In this document: positions 46,741 to 55,594 of the stretch, piece after piece
Layout of the letters: each line of letters opens with the position of its first letter
Numbering within the stretch: the stretch's first letter is position 1
NCBI GenBank assembly: GCA_016903695.1
Contig: JADQBB010000009.1
Coordinates: 52,867-116,866 of the forward strand
DNA length: 64,000 nucleotides
Reading direction: 5' to 3'
From: Chlorogloea purpurea SAG 13.99
GTDB lineage: Bacteria; Cyanobacteriota; Cyanobacteriia; Cyanobacteriales; Microcystaceae
Translations under genes and position numbers: made by a program
Notes under the pieces: generated by a model
The model's database searches: none
What the model was told of the DNA's origin: nothing
What the model saw: only the letters and a program-made list of their open reading frames with translations

Positions 46741-47655
46741 ATGTCTTCGATCACCGTTGTTATTCCCGCTACTACCGCCAATATCGGCCCCGGTTTCGAT
46801 TGTTTGGGGGCCGCCTTAACCATCTACAATCGTTTCACCTTCAGAGTAGATGGGGATAAACCTTTAGAAATAAGCGTTCTCGGTAATTCAACTCAAAAGG
46901 TTAGCACCGCCTCTGATAATCTGATCTATCGGTCTTTTCTGCGAGTTTACGAAACTATCGGACAAACTCCCCCACCTCTGTCGATTTCGATCGACCCTGG
47001 TGTGCCTCTCTCTAGAGGTTTAGGCAGTTCCGCCACGGCTATCGTGGGGGGTTTAGTGGCCGCCAATCATTTCGCGGGCTATCCTTTGGGCATTCACGCC
47101 CTTCGAGACCTCGCTATCTCGATCGAAGGCCATCCCGATAATGTCGTCCCCGCTTTATTGGGCAATTGTCAATTATCAGTTAGTAACGGGGCAAAGTGGG
47201 AAATTTGTCAAGTGCCTTGGAACGATCGCATTATCCCGGTGGTAGCCATTCCTGATTTTGAACTATCCACAGAAGAAGCGCGGGCTGTATTACCGAACCA
47301 GATCAGCCGTCAGGATGCTATTTTCAACGTGGCGCATCTGGGCCTGTTGTTACGTGGATTAGAAACGGGCGAGGCCCAATGGTTGAGAATCGCTTTGGCC
47401 GATCGAATCCATCAACCTTATCGTCAGAGTTTAATCAAGGGGTATAAAGAAGTAGAGTCGGCAGCGCTCGCCGGTGGTGCTTACGGTATGGTAATCAGCG
47501 GTGCGGGGCCGACTTTACTAGCTTTAAGCCATCCCAATCACGCCCAGGGAGTAGCGGAGTCGATGCAGTCAGCCTGGAATGACCAGGGGGTGACTGCCAC
47601 GGTGCGTATCACCTCGTTAGATACCCAAGGTGCGAGGATTCTTACTTGTAATTAG
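46741..47655 (+). CDS. thrB: Homoserine kinase
   Basis: A 304-residue GHMP kinase that phosphorylates homoserine in threonine synthesis. The N-terminal PATTANIGPGFDCLGAAL, the ATP loop PLSRGLGSSATAIVGG (about 86-101) and the C-terminal ISGAGPTLLAL are diagnostic. I choose ATG 46741; an in-frame GTG at 46729 would add four residues. Its 3' end overlaps that of the convergent small membrane-protein gene by 14 bp. The hairpin repeat lies immediately upstream, so its promoter may be within or next to that repeat. Confidence 0.94.
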   Translation: MSSITVVIPATTANIGPGFDCLGAALTIYNRFTFRVDGDKPLEISVLGNSTQKVSTASDNLIYRSFLRVYETIGQTPPPLSISIDPGVPLSRGLGSSATAIVGGLVAANHFAGYPLGIHALRDLAISIEGHPDNVVPALLGNCQLSVSNGAKWEICQVPWNDRIIPVVAIPDFELSTEEARAVLPNQISRQDAIFNVAHLGLLLRGLETGEAQWLRIALADRIHQPYRQSLIKGYKEVESAALAGGAYGMVISGAGPTLLALSHPNHAQGVAESMQSAWNDQGVTATVRITSLDTQGARILTCN

Positions 47656-47839
47656 CTCTCGTATCCTGTACCGCCCACCAGAAGGAGAGGGCGGTTAAGG
47701 GTATACTGAGGGCTAAAATCGCGCTCGTGGTGGTAGCACCTAATTCTGGTTGCCCTGAAGTCAGTTCAAAGACACAACCGACTGCGGCGATAGCGGCCAC
47801 ACAAGATACTAATAGCAAAATCCCGCTTTTTGGTGTCAC
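47642..47839 (-). CDS. Small two-helix membrane protein, conserved hypothetical
   Basis: A 65-residue protein with two hydrophobic helices (about 5-25 and 37-57) and a short polar loop, ending WWAVQDTRANYK. The start is GTG at 47837-47839. I do not recognise a named family, but it follows def by 19 bp on the same strand and the coding pattern is clean, so it is probably real and co-transcribed with def. It could be an assembly or regulatory peptide of a membrane complex; no function can be claimed. Confidence 0.6.
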   Translation of the reverse strand: MTPKSGILLLVSCVAAIAAVGCVFELTSGQPELGATTTSAILALSIPLTALSFWWAVQDTRANYK

Positions 47840-47858
47840 CCTGATTGCTCCCTATTAC

Positions 47859-48428
47859 TTAGATTTTAGAGGTAGGTTTAACAGCTTGTACTGAGAAACC
47901 GTGTTTTTTCAATTCTTCTGTGAGAGCGAGACTATTGTCAACTCGATCGACGAACATCACCCCCTGTAGATGATCCATTTCGTGCTGTATAACTCTAGCG
48001 AGAAGTCCATCGGCTTTCATTTTCTTAGGTCTACCCTGTTCGTCTTTATAGCTCACTTCGATGGCAGAGGGGCGGATGACATCCATATACACGCCTGGAA
48101 TACTCAAGCAGCCTTCTTCGGCTTTACAGATGTCTTTGCTATAACTTATAATTTGCGGGTTGATGAGAGCGATCGGCTGATTGGTCGCCTCTTCGGGTTC
48201 ACAATCGATGACGATGAGTTGTTTATTGATAGCTACTTGGGGTGCGGCCAGACCGATACCATTAGAACTGTACATGGTTTGTAGCATCTCCCGGATCAAT
48301 TTGCGGATGCTCTCGTCTACTTTGGCGATGCGCTTGGCTTCTTGGCGTAGCACTTTATCGCCCAAGGTATGAATATCTAGGGGAGGGGTTTCTAATTTAA
48401 CTTTTTCTACAGCTATGGTCGCAGTCAT
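47859..48428 (-). CDS. def: Peptide deformylase
   Basis: A 189-residue metalloenzyme that removes the formyl group from nascent proteins. All three motifs are present: GIGLAAPQVA, EEGCLSIPG (metal Cys) and QHEMDHLQG (two metal His and catalytic Glu). The N-terminal extension before DIHTLGDKVLRQ is about 20 residues, common in cyanobacteria. ATG start at 48426-48428. The small membrane-protein gene follows by 19 bp. Confidence 0.95.
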   Translation of the reverse strand: MTATIAVEKVKLETPPLDIHTLGDKVLRQEAKRIAKVDESIRKLIREMLQTMYSSNGIGLAAPQVAINKQLIVIDCEPEEATNQPIALINPQIISYSKDICKAEEGCLSIPGVYMDVIRPSAIEVSYKDEQGRPKKMKADGLLARVIQHEMDHLQGVMFVDRVDNSLALTEELKKHGFSVQAVKPTSKI

Positions 48429-48525
48429 GGATTTAATTACAGTTCTCTATATCTCTTCTCGATCTTAAACTACTCTTTATATTATTATCGTAGTTAACCC
48501 CAGGTGATTTTACAGCTAGAAATCA

Positions 48526-48990
48526 ATGGCAGTCCAGAGAATTCGCATACCTAAAGATAAAGCGGGATTAGTGCAATCCTTGGTTGATTTTAATGAAGGT
48601 GTCGGCCCTTTTCAAACCTACGCCGATGTAATGGCCTTCGCCGCTACCGTGGGAGCTAATTTAAATAGACGCGTACTTTTAGATACTGTTGCTAAAGAGC
48701 CTAGTCCTATTAGCGTAGAAGTGTTTATTTCTAGGGGTTATGACTCCCTGATCAAATTATTAGCCGTGGTAGCCAATAACGACCCTAACTGTCTCTCGCC
48801 CTACGAGACCGAGGCGGAAGCTTTGAGAATATCGATTTTCGAGGAGTATGCTAACGCCGGATTGGAACATTTACAGAATGAACTACGGGGGGCAGTAGAT
48901 TATACAGAGAGGTTATTGTTAGTTCTAAGTATGGAAAGGTTCCAGGATTCTTCTGTTGGAGAAGATTTCGATTTAACGAGATTTTTATAA
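48526..48990 (+). CDS. DNA phosphorothioation-associated protein 4-like, orphan
   Basis: A 154-residue protein whose IRIPKDKAGLVQSLV, GPFQTYADVMAFAATVGANL, RGYDSLIKLLAVV, IFEEYANAGLEHLQ and VDYTERLLLVLS segments match my memory of the Dnd-associated protein 4 family, found beside dnd DNA-sulfur modification genes in cyanobacteria. No dndABCDE or restriction gene lies in the window, so here it stands alone. It may be a relic, a part of a locus elsewhere, or may have another function. No membrane segment or known catalytic motif is seen. Confidence 0.65.
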   Translation: MAVQRIRIPKDKAGLVQSLVDFNEGVGPFQTYADVMAFAATVGANLNRRVLLDTVAKEPSPISVEVFISRGYDSLIKLLAVVANNDPNCLSPYETEAEALRISIFEEYANAGLEHLQNELRGAVDYTERLLLVLSMERFQDSSVGEDFDLTRFL

Positions 48991-49004
48991 GGTTTTATTT
49001 TGGG

Positions 49005-49796
49005 TCAAGCGCCCATTCCCGAATAACGTTTTAACCCCCGATTCCACAACCAGCGATTCAGGCAGAAGAAGAGAACGAACCAGAATATCATCACGCCGAT
49101 ACCCTGGAATAAATCCACGGGTAAGCCAATAAGTAAAGCCGAGGGAAAATAGATGAGATAGGGAAAGGGAGTCCAGAGGACGATCGATTTTAGCAGGGGC
49201 GGGAACACATCCAGGGGCGCGATCATCCCGGAGAGGAAAATATAGAAGAGAAACCAGAATTGCTCGATCGCGCTGGCCCTTTCCGTCCAAAAACACAGCA
49301 TGGCGAAAGAATATTGAATCACGAAACGCACGCAAAAAGCCATCACCACGGCGAGGAAAAACAAGCAGATATTACCAGCGCCTGGCAACCAGGCGGCTTG
49401 GGGGTAGAGAAGGAAAAATAACCCGATAAAAACGATAACCACCGGGAAACGAGTTAACTTTTCCGAGAGATGGCGGGCGAGATGATGCCAAACCGGATCT
49501 ATCGGTTGTAGGAGACGAAAAGATAAACGCCCGTCTAATATCTCCTGTTCAAAATCCCAGATTACCCAGATAGTAGTAAACTGACGCACCAGAAACACCG
49601 CGAAGAAATAACGGGCGAATTGAAGAGAATCCAAACTGAAACCCTGCCCTTTCCCGGAAGCCTGTATCCAGACACCCATGAGAATCAGGGGTAAAGTGCC
49701 CGCTAACGCCCAGAGGAAAATTTCCGCCCGATACTCTAACATATGGGCGTAATAAGTCGATAATAAAGTCATTGCTTGGCGATAGAATCGGCGCAT
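49005..49796 (-). CDS. ABC-2 type transporter permease
   Basis: A 263-residue membrane protein with about six hydrophobic segments. It fits the ABC-2 permease branch formerly called DUF990 (YRAEIFLWALAGTLPLILM near the start; FYIFLSGMIAPLDVFPP late). Such permeases pair with a separate ATPase to export drugs, lipids or polymers; no ATPase gene is next to it. I choose ATG 49796 because GAGG lies 6 nt upstream; ATG 49808 is also in frame. The ggt gene starts on the other strand 13 bp away. Confidence 0.8.
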   Translation of the reverse strand: MRRFYRQAMTLLSTYYAHMLEYRAEIFLWALAGTLPLILMGVWIQASGKGQGFSLDSLQFARYFFAVFLVRQFTTIWVIWDFEQEILDGRLSFRLLQPIDPVWHHLARHLSEKLTRFPVVIVFIGLFFLLYPQAAWLPGAGNICLFFLAVVMAFCVRFVIQYSFAMLCFWTERASAIEQFWFLFYIFLSGMIAPLDVFPPLLKSIVLWTPFPYLIYFPSALLIGLPVDLFQGIGVMIFWFVLFFCLNRWLWNRGLKRYSGMGA

Positions 49797-49809
49797 CGGT
49801 ATCCTCATC

Positions 49810-51495
49810 ATGAAAGTCTCTTTTCCCATCCTTATCTTAACCGCCTCTGTTTTGTGTTTTTCTGCCTCCGTGGATAAGGTTAACGGGGAGTCGGGCAGGA
49901 ATGGAATGGTGGTAACGCCCCAGGCCCAAGCGTCAAGGGTGGGATTAGATATTCTCAAGGCGGGGGGTAACGCTATCGATGCGGCAGTGGCCGTGGGTTA
50001 CGCTTTAGCGGTGACAGAACCTTGTTGCGGCAATATCGGCGGCGGCGGTTTCATGACGGTGCGTTTCGCCAATGGCAAATCGGTTTTTATTAATTTTCGC
50101 GAGAAAGCACCAATCGCCGCCCATCCCCGAATGTATCAAGACACTGCGGGAAATGTGATCGAGGGTGCCAGTGAAGATGGTTATTTGGCGGTGGGAGTAC
50201 CTGGGACGGTGAGGGGATTAGAATACGCTTTGAGGCAATACGGTACATTATCGCGGCCCGAGGTGATGGGGCCGGCGATCGATCTAGCGGTGCGGGGATT
50301 CATCTTACAGCCCGGAGACGTGGAGATGTTAAAGAGAAGTCGGCGCAAGTTAACCGGTGACAATGTGGCGCGGATTTTTTTAAAAGACGGTGGGCGGGAT
50401 TACGAAGCGGGAGATAGATTAATCCAGAAGGATTTAGCCAAAACGCTGAGTTTAATATCTACCGGGGGGGAGAAGATTTTTTACGAGGGGGAAATCGCCC
50501 AGAAAGTCGTTTCGGCAAGCCAGAAAAACGGGGGCGTACTCTCGTTAAAAGATTTTGGAGAGTATAACATCTCCGTGACTGAACCTTTGGAGTGTAGTTA
50601 TAGAAACTATCGGATTTTGACTTCACCTCCTCCTGGGGGCGGCACTACCGTCTGTCTGATGTTGAATATCGTGGGTGGTTACGATCTAAAAAAACTGGGA
50701 TTCAGGAATACCCAGAGTTTACATAAAATTCTTTCTTCGATGTTGCTGGCTTACGTGGCGAGAAATTATTATCTCGGTGATCCAGATTTCGTGAAAATAC
50801 CTTTAGATAAATTACTTTCTCCGGATTACGCTGATCGATTGCGGGGGCAGATATTGCCCGATCAAGCTTTAGATCCAGAGAAATTATATCAGCCGATCGT
50901 CACCGAGGGCAATAATACCACTCACTACTCGGTTATCGATCGAGAAGGTAACGCGGTTTCCGTCACTTACACGATCAATTCTAATTTCGGAGCGGGGGTG
51001 ATAGCCGAAGATACGGGATTTGTACTCAATAACGAGATGGATGACTTTACGAGTAAGATAGGCGCGCCCAATCAATTCGGATTAGTGCAGGGAAAAGCGA
51101 ACCAAATTGAACCTCGTAAACGCCCTTTGAGTTCCATGTCTCCTACTATTGTGCTGAAGGATAATCAGGTTTTTCTAATTACTGGCAGCCCCGGTGGTTC
51201 TACGATTCCCACCACGGTTTTTAGCGTCATCAGTAATGTTATCGATTACGGAATGACGATCGATGAGTCGGTGAATAGGGCCCGGTTTCATTATCAAGGT
51301 TTGCCCGATACTATCTTGATCGAACCCGATGCTATTGATAGTAAGGTGAGGCAAGGATTGGAGGGAAAAGGGTATAAGTTCAGGGATTTTCCCCGATGGG
51401 GTGCGGCGGAATCTATTTTAGTTGACCCGAATACGAGAGTATTTTATGGGGCGAATGATGGGCGGAAAACTGCAGGTAGGGCGATGGGTTTTTAG
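49810..51495 (+). CDS. ggt: Gamma-glutamyltransferase
   Basis: A 561-residue Ntn-hydrolase precursor that hydrolyses or transfers the gamma-glutamyl group of glutathione. It starts with a signal peptide (MKVSFPILILTASVLCFSAS), so it is probably periplasmic. The large-subunit signature GGNAIDAAVAVGYALAVTEP and the autocleavage site before Thr 370 (NNTTHYSV) are visible, with the small-subunit GSPGGSTIPTT motif later. The preceding minus-strand gene begins only 13 bp away, so its promoter must overlap that gene. Confidence 0.94.
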   Translation: MKVSFPILILTASVLCFSASVDKVNGESGRNGMVVTPQAQASRVGLDILKAGGNAIDAAVAVGYALAVTEPCCGNIGGGGFMTVRFANGKSVFINFREKAPIAAHPRMYQDTAGNVIEGASEDGYLAVGVPGTVRGLEYALRQYGTLSRPEVMGPAIDLAVRGFILQPGDVEMLKRSRRKLTGDNVARIFLKDGGRDYEAGDRLIQKDLAKTLSLISTGGEKIFYEGEIAQKVVSASQKNGGVLSLKDFGEYNISVTEPLECSYRNYRILTSPPPGGGTTVCLMLNIVGGYDLKKLGFRNTQSLHKILSSMLLAYVARNYYLGDPDFVKIPLDKLLSPDYADRLRGQILPDQALDPEKLYQPIVTEGNNTTHYSVIDREGNAVSVTYTINSNFGAGVIAEDTGFVLNNEMDDFTSKIGAPNQFGLVQGKANQIEPRKRPLSSMSPTIVLKDNQVFLITGSPGGSTIPTTVFSVISNVIDYGMTIDESVNRARFHYQGLPDTILIEPDAIDSKVRQGLEGKGYKFRDFPRWGAAESILVDPNTRVFYGANDGRKTAGRAMGF

Positions 51496-51556
51496 GGATA
51501 TTTAATAAGTAACTAAAAACTTTATCGAGGAAAGTTGGCGCCTCAAGGCAGAAGTC

Positions 51557-51580
51557 ATACCAAATCCTGTTATTAAATAC
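51557..51580. repeat. 24-bp dispersed repeat, copy B
   Basis: The segment beginning ATACCAAATCCTGTTATT matches 46574-46597 at 23 of 24 positions. Here it stands alone between ggt and modA, without the hairpin core, and lies about 40 bp before the modA start. Confidence 0.7.
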
Positions 51581-51620
51581 ATTTTCAGAAATTATTAAAC
51601 AATAAAATGGGTTTTGCTCA

Positions 51621-52424
51621 ATGAAAAAGAAAACAAAAATTGATAAATTGATTTTATTAGTGACGACTGTAGTTTTGACGATCGGTATTAACTCGGTCAT
51701 CAATTTCTTAACGATTCCTTCCGTTTCCAGCGCCCCCAAAGATTTACTAGTTTCGGCAGCAGCGAGTTTGAGAGACGCTCTCGAAGAAATTAAACCGGTA
51801 TACCAGAAAGAGAATACAGCTATCGCGTTAACCTATAACTTCGGTTCTTCCGGTTCTCTCCAACAACAGATCGAGCAAGGCGCACCCGTGGATGTGTTCA
51901 TCTCAGCTGCTAAAAAGCAGATGGATGCTTTACAGACAAAAAATTTGCTAGTGGATAACACCCGCAAGAATTTACTGAAAAATCGGATGGTCTTGGTCGT
52001 GCCCAAAAATAATACAACTATTAGATCGTTTCAGGATCTAGGAGGAGGCGAAGTAAAAAAAATAGCGATCGGTGAGCCTGGGAGTGTCCCAGCGGGGCAG
52101 TACGCAGGAGAAATTCTCAAAGCGATAGGATTGACCGATAAAGTCAAAGATAAACTCGTTTACGCCAAAGATGTTCGCCAAGTTTTAAGTTATGTGGCGA
52201 CGGGAAATGTAGACGCGGGTTTTGTCTATATCACCGATGCGAAAACCTCCAACAATGTAAGAGTAGTGGCGACGGCCCCGGAAAATACCCATTCACCGAT
52301 CATTTATCCGATTGCGGTGATCAAAAACAGTAAATCCGCCGACAGTGGTAAAAAATTTCTCCAGTTTCTCTCTAGGGGCAAAGCCAAAGCGGTCTTTGAA
52401 AAATACGGTTTTATCCCCTTATGA
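51621..52424 (+). CDS. modA: Molybdate ABC transporter, substrate-binding protein
   Basis: A 267-residue periplasmic binding protein. An N-terminal signal/anchor (LILLVTTVVLTIGINSVINF) is followed by LLVSAAASLRDALEEI and TYNFGSSGSLQQQIEQGAPVDVFISA, the oxyanion-binding loops of ModA, and later GEPGSVPAGQYA. It delivers molybdate (or tungstate) to the ModBC protein encoded by the next gene, which overlaps it by 4 bp (ATGA). Molybdate is needed for nitrate reductase and other Mo-cofactor enzymes. Confidence 0.93.
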   Translation: MKKKTKIDKLILLVTTVVLTIGINSVINFLTIPSVSSAPKDLLVSAAASLRDALEEIKPVYQKENTAIALTYNFGSSGSLQQQIEQGAPVDVFISAAKKQMDALQTKNLLVDNTRKNLLKNRMVLVVPKNNTTIRSFQDLGGGEVKKIAIGEPGSVPAGQYAGEILKAIGLTDKVKDKLVYAKDVRQVLSYVATGNVDAGFVYITDAKTSNNVRVVATAPENTHSPIIYPIAVIKNSKSADSGKKFLQFLSRGKAKAVFEKYGFIPL

Positions 52425-54268
52425 ATTTAGATTTAAGCCCTATTACCATCTCTTTAAAAACTGCTACCGTCGCCACGGTGATCACCTTCTTTGTCGGTGT
52501 CGTGGCGGCGCGGTGGATGTACACGTACAGGGGATTGGGGAAAGGATTGATCGACGGTATTTTCACTGCGCCTCTGGTCTTACCCCCCACGGTTGTCGGG
52601 TTTCTATTGCTGTTACTGTTCGGTAAAAATGGGTTTCTGGGCCAATTTTTAGAGCGGTTCAATTTCAGTATTATATTTACATGGTACGCCACGGTGATCG
52701 CTGCCACGGTGGTCGCTTTTCCCCTAATGTACAAAACTGCGTTAGGGGCGTTCAAACAGATCGACCCTAATTTAATCGCTTGTGCTAGAACCTTGGGGGC
52801 TTCGGAATTCCGAATTTTCTGGCAAATATTATTACCCCTGGCGAAACCGGGCCTGATTGCTGGGGCGTTGCTGGCTTTCGCGCGGGCTTTGGGTGAGTTC
52901 GGCGCAACTTTGATGTTAGCGGGCAGTATTCCAGGTAAAACCCAGACAATCCCCATCGCTATTTTCTTCGCCGCGGAAGGTGGGGCGATGGATCAGGCGC
53001 TGTTCTGGGTTTTACTGATTTTAGTTATCTCTTTCGGGGTGATCATCGCCGTTAATTATTTCTCGGAGGAAACCGGGCAATACCGGCAACGCCGACGGCA
53101 AAAACGCAAAACTAAAATATCTGTCGGGCAATCTTCTCCTCTTTGGATGGCTTCACGGGATACTAGGGTAGAACCTCAATTGAGCATCGATATTTCCAAA
53201 AAATTCGCAGATTTTTCGCTGGATGTTGCCTTTTCAGCCCAAGAGCGTCCGCTAGGTTTGCTGGGGGCTTCTGGATCGGGGAAAAGTATGACTTTACGTT
53301 GTATCGCCGGTCTGGAAAAGCCCGATCGAGGTAGAATTATCCTCAACGGCAGAACTCTATACGATAGCGATCGCCAGATCGCTCTACCCGGGCGTGAACG
53401 TCGCGTCGGTTTCGTCTTCCAGAATTACGCTCTTTTCCCTCATCTAACCGTGAGTCAAAATATAGCTTTCGGTTTACCGAGAGGACTTTCTGCCCTTCGA
53501 GTTAAACAGGAAGTGGAAGGGCATCTGCTGGCCATCGGTCTAGGGGAAATGGGCGATCGCTACCCCGGCGAACTTTCGGGAGGGCAACAGCAAAGAGTAG
53601 CGATAGGGAGGGCGTTAGCCAGTCGCCCCGAAATTTTACTGTTAGATGAACCCTTTTCGGCTTTAGACACCTACCTGCGCGATCGACTGGAAAAACTTCT
53701 ACGTCTGAGTCTGGCTCAATTTTCCGGCGTGACCCTGTTCGTCACCCATAACCTCGAAGAAGCTTATCGAATTTGCCCCGATCTATTAATCATAGATAGG
53801 GGCAGAATTCTCGATCAAGGCCCCAAAGACCATATTTTCGAGCATCCCGCTACCGCGAGGGCAGCCCAGATCACGGGTTGCAAAAATTTCTCCGGCGCGG
53901 TTGCCCTGAGTGGTCAAAAACTGCAAGCCACTCACTGGGGATGTGTTCTAGAAACGATCGAACCTATCACGGACGATACCGACTGTGTGGGGATTCGCGC
54001 CCATCAGTTTATCTTCCCCGATGTAGAAGAGATCACCAGCGCCGTCAATATTTTTCCCTGTTGGTTAACCGCTACAAGTGAAACCCAACACCGCGTCACT
54101 CTATATTTGAAGCTGAATAAGGCTTCTCATGGCTTGGGAGATTACCACCTCCAAGCGGAAGTTTTTAAAGAGAAATGGCTGAAGTTAAAAGATCACCCCC
54201 GGCCCTGGCGGGTGCAACTTCACCCCCTGCGCCTTATGCTCTTTCAGAATTCAGACGGGTTTCATTAG
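52421..54268 (+). CDS. modBC: Molybdate ABC transporter, fused permease-ATPase
   Basis: A 615-residue fusion of two normally separate proteins. Residues about 1-220 are the ModB permease, with hydrophobic helices and the LIACARTLGASEFRIFWQILLPLAKPG coupling loop. Residues about 245-615 are the ModC ATPase: Walker A GASGSGKS, signature LSGGQQQRVAIGRAL, Walker B ILLLDEPFSALD, and a C-terminal extension (about 480-615) in place of the usual molybdate-binding TOBE repeat. ModBC fusions are known in cyanobacteria. It overlaps modA by 4 bp and the convergent hydrolase gene by 18 bp. Confidence 0.92.
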   Translation: MNLDLSPITISLKTATVATVITFFVGVVAARWMYTYRGLGKGLIDGIFTAPLVLPPTVVGFLLLLLFGKNGFLGQFLERFNFSIIFTWYATVIAATVVAFPLMYKTALGAFKQIDPNLIACARTLGASEFRIFWQILLPLAKPGLIAGALLAFARALGEFGATLMLAGSIPGKTQTIPIAIFFAAEGGAMDQALFWVLLILVISFGVIIAVNYFSEETGQYRQRRRQKRKTKISVGQSSPLWMASRDTRVEPQLSIDISKKFADFSLDVAFSAQERPLGLLGASGSGKSMTLRCIAGLEKPDRGRIILNGRTLYDSDRQIALPGRERRVGFVFQNYALFPHLTVSQNIAFGLPRGLSALRVKQEVEGHLLAIGLGEMGDRYPGELSGGQQQRVAIGRALASRPEILLLDEPFSALDTYLRDRLEKLLRLSLAQFSGVTLFVTHNLEEAYRICPDLLIIDRGRILDQGPKDHIFEHPATARAAQITGCKNFSGAVALSGQKLQATHWGCVLETIEPITDDTDCVGIRAHQFIFPDVEEITSAVNIFPCWLTATSETQHRVTLYLKLNKASHGLGDYHLQAEVFKEKWLKLKDHPRPWRVQLHPLRLMLFQNSDGFH

Positions 54269-55468
54269 TTTCTTGAAAGCATTCTGACGATAATCGGGGG
54301 TTTCGGTGCCGAAATTCCAGAGAGATTCGTAAAAGAAAAACGATACTCCCCCGAAACCCCCATCTCTAGCTTTCCCGACTTGAGTAACTATCTGTTGCAT
54401 CGGCACAGGACTACCTTTTAAGCCGCTGAGAATGCCGACAGCGGTGGGTATATGTCCCTTAGCTTTTTGTAATTCGGGTTGGGATAATTCCCAATCATAG
54501 GCGCTCATATCGTTTCTATACAATTGCACTATCAATTCTTCGACCAATCCTATCTCTCGCCATTTGTCCCAATCTAATAGGAAGGATTCTAGAGAGAACT
54601 TTTGGGGATTAGGTGATAAAGAAACGATTACTTTAGAGTTCTTAGCTTTGATAGCGTGGAATAAATCGGTCATGTAGGCGGTAATCTTATCGGCGCGCCA
54701 TTGTATCCAATCTTTATCGTTGAAATCATCGGGGGGCGATTGCCCGTTATGCTCGTTTTGGTATAGCTTGACCGTGTAGTCATCATAGCCGAAATCCACG
54801 GGATAGCCGAAGTGATCGTCGAATTGGATGCCGTCTATATCGTACTTACTCACTATTTCTTGGACTAAAGCCGTGATAAAGCCCTGCACTTCGGGATGGA
54901 TGGGATTTAACCACACTCTCTGGTGTACTTTGCCTTCCCACCAGATCGTACTTTTATCCTGACGTTGGGTTAACCACCGGGGGTATTTTCGCGTTAATTT
55001 GGCATCACTCGGTAACATGAAACCGAATTCAAACCAAGGTATTACCCTCATTTTATCTCGGTGTGCGCGATCGATGATTTCCTTTAAGGTATCCCGATTT
55101 TGTAACCCTTCTGCGGGATCGATTTTAACGCCGAAATAACTTTCGGCCACCCCGGAAGGATAAAGAGTATGGCCCCAATTCCAGACGGTGGGATAGAGGG
55201 TGTTAAAGTGGAGATTCGAGAGAGTATCGATCGATCTTCGCAATTTTCCTTTACTGAACAACACATCACTATCTACATTAGTCAGCCAGACTCCTCTAAT
55301 TTCCGTAACCTTGAAATCCGGTTTAGAATTAGCCCCCGTACCGAGCATTAACGCTACGATTAGGGTGAAGAGCAGCAAGAAGACCAACCAACCCCGTCGC
55401 CCGTATCTCTGACTGTATAATACTAAGCGATCAGCTAGATAGTTATAAACCCAGTTTACTTTCTGCAT
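54251..55468 (-). CDS. Family-10-like glycoside hydrolase (GHL10/DUF187), membrane-anchored
   Basis: A 405-residue protein with one N-terminal transmembrane anchor (WLVFLLLFTLIVALMLG, about 27-43) and a TIM-barrel hydrolase domain. EIRGVWLTNVDSDVLF, NTLYPTVWNWGHTLYPS, VIPWFEFGF, GIQFDDHFGYP and VSLSPNPQ mark the GHL10/YngK-like family, thought to cut glycans, possibly of the cell wall; substrates are mostly undefined. Its first 35 codons and upstream flank are duplicated at 56.2-56.4 kb (see the pseudogene entry). It overlaps modBC by 18 bp at the 3' end. Confidence 0.85.
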   Translation of the reverse strand: MQKVNWVYNYLADRLVLYSQRYGRRGWLVFLLLFTLIVALMLGTGANSKPDFKVTEIRGVWLTNVDSDVLFSKGKLRRSIDTLSNLHFNTLYPTVWNWGHTLYPSGVAESYFGVKIDPAEGLQNRDTLKEIIDRAHRDKMRVIPWFEFGFMLPSDAKLTRKYPRWLTQRQDKSTIWWEGKVHQRVWLNPIHPEVQGFITALVQEIVSKYDIDGIQFDDHFGYPVDFGYDDYTVKLYQNEHNGQSPPDDFNDKDWIQWRADKITAYMTDLFHAIKAKNSKVIVSLSPNPQKFSLESFLLDWDKWREIGLVEELIVQLYRNDMSAYDWELSQPELQKAKGHIPTAVGILSGLKGSPVPMQQIVTQVGKARDGGFGGVSFFFYESLWNFGTETPDYRQNAFKKLMKPV

Positions 55469-55479
55469 GATTTAAGGAT

Positions 55480-55541
55480 TTAGCGTGGAGAATCGAGAGC
55501 GTCTTTTAATAAATTAAAACCTAAAACGGCAACAGGACTCG
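55480..55541 (-). pseudogene. Decayed copy of the ABC permease 3' end
   Basis: This short stretch upstream of the hydrolase gene resembles the 3' end of the peptide-type ABC permease gene at 56393-56460: GAATCGAGAGCG against GGATCGAGAGCA, then TAATAAATTAAAACC against TAATAAATTAAAAGCC, with a gap of about 17 bp. It is the counterpart of the hydrolase fragment at 56.2 kb and shows that the whole gene junction was duplicated. It is too short to code for anything. Confidence 0.55.
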
Positions 55542-55594
55542 TTTTACTTTAAATTTCAGTCAACGGATTAGATTCAGGGAAAGAATCATTAAAA

